Shown: in pieces, positions 58,565 to 64,000 of the stretch | How positions within the stretch are numbered: the first letter of the stretch is position 1 | How the letters are laid out: each line of letters begins with the position of its first letter | Assembly (NCBI GenBank): GCA_013398055.1 | Contig: VZRS01007674.1 | Span: 2,653-66,652, forward strand | Direction: 5' to 3' | Length of the DNA stretch: 64,000 bases | Source of the DNA: Ifrita kowaldi | Taxonomy: Eukaryota > Chordata > Aves > Passeriformes > Cinclosomatidae | Position numbers and translations under genes: made by a program | The notes under the pieces: generated by a model | Seen by the model: only the letters and a program-made list of their open reading frames with translations | Database searches by the model: none | Told to the model about the DNA's origin: nothing

Positions 58565-58775
58565 CCATGCCTCCTGATGTCCAGCCTGAACCCCCCTGGT
58601 GCAGCTTGAGACTGTCCTCTCATCCTGTTGCTGGTTGCCTGGGAGAAGGGGCTGACCCCCACAAACTCCTTTCAGGCAGTTGTAGAGGGCAATAAGGTTT
58701 CCCCTGAGCCTCCTCTTCTTCAGGTTAAACATCCTCAGCTCCCTCAGCTGCTCCTCATAGGACTTACCCTATAGA
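58565..58775 (-). mobile_element. CR1 retrotransposon internal fragment
   Basis: On the minus strand it carries the 'gagctgaggatgtttaacct' block, the 'gaggctcaggggaaacctta' block, 'caactgcctgaaaggag', a 'caacaggatgagaggac' segment and 'gttcaggctggacatcagga'. These are consecutive CR1 3' UTR blocks. The terminal 3' block is missing on the left (58565) and the RT region is missing on the right, so both ends are gone. Noncoding. Confidence 0.9.
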
Positions 58776-61700
58776 CCCTAGATTCATCAGTCTTTGTTAC
58801 TGCTTATTGTGTTTTTGTCACTTTCTAGTGTCACCTGCAGTTTTTTTTATACATATTTATTTCTTTGGATTATCAATATGTGTATTGGAGTGTATTGACC
58901 ACAATGTGGCCAGCTGCAGGATTTCACCAAGAGCACATGCTGTGGCTGATGGCCACTGTGCTGCTGGTCTGCACTGCCCGGTGTGAGCCTTTGGTGGGTT
59001 ATGAAGAACTGCTGGTTTTGGTAGGACTCTGTAAAGCACCTTGTGAAATCATGGCCTTCTGTAAGACAGAGATCACGTTGCCACTTGCATATTTTACATC
59101 TCATGTCCAAAATTTGGCAGTGCAATTATTAGGGGCAAGAACCATATTCTGCCCGCCATAGAAATTCCCTTTTCTGCCTGAGTATGTTTGAAGTGGTCTC
59201 TAGGATCATCCTTCTCCCCTACATATTCCCTACGCCTGATGCTTCTGGCCTAACAGGACTTGGCAGAGCTGACTAGTGTTGATTCCAAGTTATGACATGT
59301 AACTAAGCTGAGGATCTTATTGCCACAAGGAATCAACAAACCTCAAGGCTTTAGCAGGATGATGGAAAGAAAGAGAAGCTCATTTGTATGCAAGCAGATG
59401 AATAAGAACATCCATAATTATGTGAAGAAGGTACTGGCCTGTCATACACAAGACCTGCTTCTTTTTCTAGATTACCATCACTCCTCTTTTATCCCTTCCT
59501 GCTTTGCTTTTCCCTTCTCCTTCCTCTAGCATAACATAGTGCTTCAGTCTGCATATGTTTGAATTTGTTCAACAGCTACATGATATCAAACAAAATTCCA
59601 TCTGCTTCTCATTGTAATATGGAGAACTAGTCAATTCCTGTGACCCATATATAAAATTAATTCGGAGGAAGGAGTTTTTAGGAAAGTAATCAAACTGCGT
59701 GTTTGGTTAGCAGCAGAAGGTGAATGATTTAAGCAGGACAGTTGTAGTCATTCCTCTCTTCTTATGGGATTTACACCCATGTAACTGGGGAATGTGTTGA
59801 GCCCTGTGCCTTGCTGTCTGCTACTTCTAGTAGCCCTTCACTGTTATATTTGCTAAACCTTATTTAAATATTGACCCTGTCAAGTTGGGAAGAAACAGAA
59901 AAGAGAACTTCAAGAATGAGACAAAATATGATGTAATAATACTAAAATAAACATGATGCAGGAAAGGCAGGAAAGTCAAGTTCACTGAAAGCTGAAGAAC
60001 AAGCTGAAAATCTTTGGGTGGAAGGTTTTTTCCAACGGAAAATGCTGATTCATCCAGCCTTTTGCGAAAGGTGTTAATTTCAAATAAACCTTTTTTAGAA
60101 GGAGTGATTGAAAACCGCTTCCATGGCATTACGGTCTACCTTTGAAGGTTAGAAATTACTGCAATTTTGTCTTTGATATTATTCAGGCTGTTTTGAAATT
60201 TCGATTAGCTGGGAATTTCAATTTCTGTTTAGCTTTTGCTCTTTTTAAAAATGGATTTGTTAATTAGCGGTGTTTGATTTCTTTCTTTCTTTCTTTTTTT
60301 TTTTTTTTTTAAATAGACATGCTCTTTTTTCCCCATAAAGAAAAAAAAATAGGGTTTTCAAGTCAGTTATAAGGAGAGGGTAGTTGAGTAAGATCAACCT
60401 GAAGGGAAAAGTCTACAAAGAGAGTAGAGAAAGTCTTGTACAGTGGTACCTGCAGAAATACTTGACGCTGAACCAGGGGTTTGGGTGGCAGGATCTCTGG
60501 GGCATGCAACACTGCCAGTACACAAACAGACTGGAGGGAGGTATTTTGGTGAGACCTCAATCCTCTGTGATGGCCAGCAAAACCTGTCACTGGATTTCAG
60601 CAGGAAGAACCTGAGCTTCCCTTTCTTTGTGACTTTCTTGATCTCAGCTTGCCATTTGAAAGCCAAGAGTGTGGAGGAGGATCCCAAGTGACCACAGCCC
60701 CTTTACGTGGTGTAGGATGGCAAACTCGCTTTCTTGCTTAGTGTCTGGACTCTTCAGAGTTTGAAAGCAGCTAGCCTATCTGCCTGTGTTACTGGCACTC
60801 ATTACATTGTAAATTCATGGTCCTGTGGGGCTCACCTTGATTTCTGACCACTCATGGGTGACCATGCTGGAGCTCTACTAGAAACCAGTGTGCTTCCTCA
60901 CTGCCAGGACAAAGTGGGCCTTGAAGGCCAGAGTAGGAAAGCAGGATGACAAGCAGTACATTTTTGTAGGCTGGCTTCTACTCTGACGAAAACCAGCCAC
61001 TTAGCCTTTAAGATACAGGTATGAGCAACGAAGGAGGGCCTGAGTGGGCGGCAGGCCTTAAAACTCTCTGGGACTTTGTGTGGGGAAACTGAACCAGAGA
61101 GAAACAGTAATTGCCAGGTAGACACAACTGTTGATGTCTGTTTAAATGGCCTTCAAGGAAGTAAAAAACCAAAAAAAAGTTCATGTGCTAAGTGTTCACT
61201 CTGAGGCTTGAAGTTTGGCAAAGTAACTATCTCCCAAGTCTTTGTTCAAAAATAGTAAGACTTTGAAATTATTATTTTACAGAAACATTATTGCATCAAT
61301 GAGAGAACAGACTCTGTCATAAATTTTTCCACTTAATGGAAACAATTTTGACTAACTGCCCGGAGTAAGCAAAGACTGAGAATTCAGATGATGCTGTACT
61401 ACTTCCATGGCACATAGAGAACTCTAGGTGTCCAGGTGACATGACTGAAGAGAGATTCGTATCTTAGCTCCTTAGTTTAAAGAACATAGGTACACTGTTT
61501 TGCAGCTGTGATTTGTATCTTCCAAGTCAGGAAAGAGGTTTTAGCCATAGTAACCCCCTGTAACCACTCTCCTGGAAGAAGCAGTACATCGTGGAGGGGT
61601 TAGATGGAGAAACAGGGACAGCTTAGCTTGTGGTGAGGACTGTGACGCTGCACCTTTGCCAGTAATGGTTTTCTGTCGTGTTGGGCTGTGAACTATGGCA

Positions 61701-62849
61701 GATCAGCTGTTATTTCAGGAGCAGCAGAGCTGTCCTGGCAGGAAGGGTGAAAATCTCTGGTGTAGGTGTGGGAGGGAAACCTGGGGAACTACTGCAGAAG
61801 TTGCAGGGTAAGCCCTTTGCCTGCATGACTCAGTGCTGGCTAAGAAACACGGGTTCAGCAGCTACCTGGAGACAAGCACATGCCTTTATTGCTGCAGTGG
61901 GGAGCAGCGTGGAGACTGTTGACATGACCTGTGTCTGTGCCGGCAGTGCTGCTGACCTGTCCTCAAAGTACCCTTAGAAATAAGCATGAAAAAATGGACA
62001 GAGGTCCGAGTTCCTGGGCTCTCTCCGGGAGGGAAACAAAACATGCCTTTTAGAAAGAAAAGCAGAAAAGAAGATCTGATAGCGCAGTCTGCTGAGGCCA
62101 GCATTCCTGCTCCTCACAAGGACAATGTTCTGTGACGATGCCTGTTGTATAGGAAGATGAGGGGATACATTAGGCGGATGATTATATCTGATTTGCTGTC
62201 ACTTAGCATATGAAAAGCTTGCTGAAAATTGGGTAGGCAGTAGGAATGAGTTATGGTATTAGAAGAACCTGCTGAGCCACCTTTGTAACTACAACATTGT
62301 TACAAGGGAGAGGCAAAACCCAAGTGCAGTGACCGACCTCCTCTGCAGCAACAAATGGCTTCGAGGTGGGTGAACAGATATTCCCCGAGTTCCTGGAACA
62401 ATCTTTTGTCTAATGCAGATTTGACCTCAGCCAGGGCTTAACCACCATCACAAACCATATTAAAGACATGTTCTCCTGCAGGTCATGTTTAGACCGTGAA
62501 AACAGAATTTTTAAAATATGTCAGTTGGCATGTTTATTTAATGCTGGTTAAAAAGGTTCGGTCTGTCTAAAACAACATTTAAAACAATGGGAGTATACAT
62601 ACGCGTTTTTGAAAACTTATTGAATATGATTGGTCCCTTTTGATAAAAGGTATAATGTATATGCAAAATTTTGCTACTTGCAAAGCGCAGACTAGTAGAA
62701 ATAAAGATATTTTCCCACTGTAGCTGTGGCGTAAAGCTGCATAGAGATTATTGGTATTTTTATAGATATAGATGATTTCAGCTGCCTCCTTAACCCTTTT
62801 CAGACCCGGTTTGTTGTGTGCCTGGCATAGTGAGCTTGCTAATGAGCCA
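58776..62849. other. Unique noncoding DNA, no gene seen
   Basis: No gene is recognised. Frames of up to 99 codons (60394-60687 minus, 61678-61977 plus, 58865-59161 plus) lack splice context and family resemblance. A (CTTT)n plus T-run tract lies at 60281-60310. The AT-rich stretch 60130-60270 with TTAATTAGCGG-type cores could be conserved noncoding DNA but cannot be judged here. Confidence 0.5.
60281..60310 (+). repeat. (CTTT)n and poly-T tract
   Basis: Three CTTT units run into about 17 T. Simple sequence. Confidence 0.85.
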
Positions 62850-63260
62850 GTGCGAGGAGCAGCATGGGCACCTTCCAGGGAGCCAAAGGGAAGGCCACGA
62901 AGGTGCCGCGCAGCAGGAATCAGGCCAGCGCAGCAGCGCTGGCTGCGCACTCAGGTTAGCGCTCCTCCCACCCGAGCCCTCTTTCACAAGCATGCATTTT
63001 AATGACGACCTAAATGAGCTTGCTTGTTTAATTGTGCGATGCTTTTGGCTTCGGTAGTGAATCATGCTCAGCACGCATCCAGGGGTGCTGGCGGTGCCGG
63101 TGGAGCGTGGGGAGCTCCTGGCAGGGCGCCGGGCATGCGTGCGCCGAGGGCTGCGGCCGCAGCTGCTGGCCCTGGGGACCCGGCACCCTGGAGGCGTTGG
63201 CAGCTTGTGTACAACCCACCACGAGACATTCCGGATCACCCGCGTCCTTTCCTGTCCCTA
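62850..63260. promoter_or_regulatory. CpG-dense, island-like block
   Basis: I count close to 30 CpG in about 410 bp, far above the rest of the window, with GC-rich flanks at 62850-62960 and 63060-63260. The middle (62995-63055) is AT-rich with ATTTTAATGACGACC and TTTAATTGTGCGATG and looks like a conserved regulatory core. A NotI site lies in a 14-bp perfect palindrome at 63150-63163. Up to four frames are open across the block (76-149 codons), so no single one stands out. In birds such density often marks a promoter, first exon or developmental enhancer; which applies is not shown. Passing a formal CpG-island cutoff was not computed. Confidence 0.4.
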
Positions 63261-64000
63261 CGCTTTCCAACTGGCTGGGCGGCACTGGCTGGGGACAGAT
63301 GCTGCTGCTTCAGTTTGTCTAGCGAGCTTCAATTTTTGCTCCCCCTCTAAATGTAAATATTTTTATGCCTGCTAAAGTACAGTTAAAAGATGAAGGGAAG
63401 CAGGAAAGCTGGTAAGCTGGTTATCTGCTCACCCTCTGAGAAATCCCAAGCTTAGGTAAACAGCACCAATTTCTTTATTTTGCAGGTATCTAGGAGAGTC
63501 TTACACAGGATAACTGGGTAACACAGGATGGAGGGGTGCATGTATGCACATGGCTGCAGGGCTGGCTGGCTGTGGAATTAAAAAGAAATGGTGTCCCATC
63601 TGGCTTAAATATTTACATAGTTTTAGTTGAGTAGGAGAAGAATATTTGATTTTGGTTGACCCGAACACAAACAGCGTGTTTCTTCAATTCTGCGGGGCAA
63701 GGGGCTCCTTCAACTGAACCGTTTTTCCTCCCACCTATATTTTCTGCTAAAATAGTTCCTCTTGGTGCTGTTTCAACATAACTCTCTCCTAAATTTTGCT
63801 ATCAGTTTTGACTGCCTTTTTGGACTGAACCTGTTGCCTGTGTAGGCAGAAACCAGAAGTTTTGGAAACCAGATGTTTTTCTCTGTGTACATGTCTTGCT
63901 TCCACTCCTTCAATACATACACCTCCATCCCAACCCCATATTTTTATTGCTATTAGATTCTTAAGGACGGGGACATTAACTATCTGTAAGGATTATGAGC
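63261..64000. other. Unique noncoding DNA to window end, no gene seen
   Basis: CpG density falls back to background. Chance frames from the CpG block extend to about 63375. Nothing else is recognised up to the right edge. Confidence 0.55.

Noticed and set aside
62790..63375. Several overlapping Arg/Ala/Pro-rich frames up to 149 codons in the CpG block
   Set aside because: Stops are rare in all frames of GC-rich DNA. None is favoured, and no splice signals support one.
1..64000. tRNA, rRNA, CRISPR, bacterial operon, or endogenous retroviral gag/pol/env genes
   Set aside because: I looked for tRNA box patterns, regular spaced repeats, ribosome-site-led gene chains and retroviral motifs on both strands and saw none. 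LTR-only remnants without coding parts could escape reading by eye.

Overview
The window looks like nuclear genomic DNA from a bird. The diagnostic evidence is a set of CR1 non-LTR retrotransposon fragments with the typical avian 3' region, at about 6763-6903, 11837-11970, 25688-26118 (repeated at 27436-27866), 54335-55200 and 58565-58775. They sit in CpG-poor, AT-moderate sequence with scattered homopolymers and T/G-rich low-complexity tracts. I cannot name the species. I see no bacterial, phage, plasmid, organellar or clear endogenous viral content, no tRNA or rRNA gene, and no CRISPR array.

No protein-coding gene can be called with confidence. The open frames of 60-216 codons that occur throughout are of the size and composition expected by chance, or are made by CR1 sequence. 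The most economical reading is intergenic DNA or a very large intron. Four short segments have a splice-acceptor-like start followed by an open frame: 17061-17235, 32653-32716, 35713-35840 and 52394-52589. They are offered only as low-confidence exon candidates; conserved noncoding elements are an equally good explanation.

Layout. 1-24.5 kb: unique noncoding DNA with two C-rich G-quadruplex motifs (1091-1114, 2620-2639), a 93-bp tandem duplication (7635-7820) and two CR1 pieces. 24.5-28.04 kb: a 1747-bp segment present twice in direct orientation, separated by exactly one N (26296). The copies differ at seven positions that I found and have no indels at the points checked. The break lies at the start of a G-quadruplex motif (28042-28070), so a false duplication made by scaffolding two alleles is more likely than a real one. 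28-53 kb: unique DNA, poly-A/T tracts, a T/G-rich tract at 37.5 kb, further G-rich motifs and a homeodomain-type AT-rich cluster at 44.0 kb. 53.0-53.7 kb: a GC-rich block with a GGA microsatellite and a regular four-run G-quadruplex motif. 54.3-55.2 kb: the longest CR1, carrying a decayed reverse-transcriptase C-terminus. 57.4 kb: a 26-N gap inside poly-A. 62.85-63.26 kb: the most CpG-dense part of the window, with a NotI-site palindrome, the best candidate for a regulatory CpG island.

I did not find a convincing new biological system. The points most worth checking are the probable assembly duplication and its G-quadruplex breakpoint, the CpG-dense block near the right end, the GC-rich G-quadruplex block at 53 kb, and the exon or conserved-element candidates.
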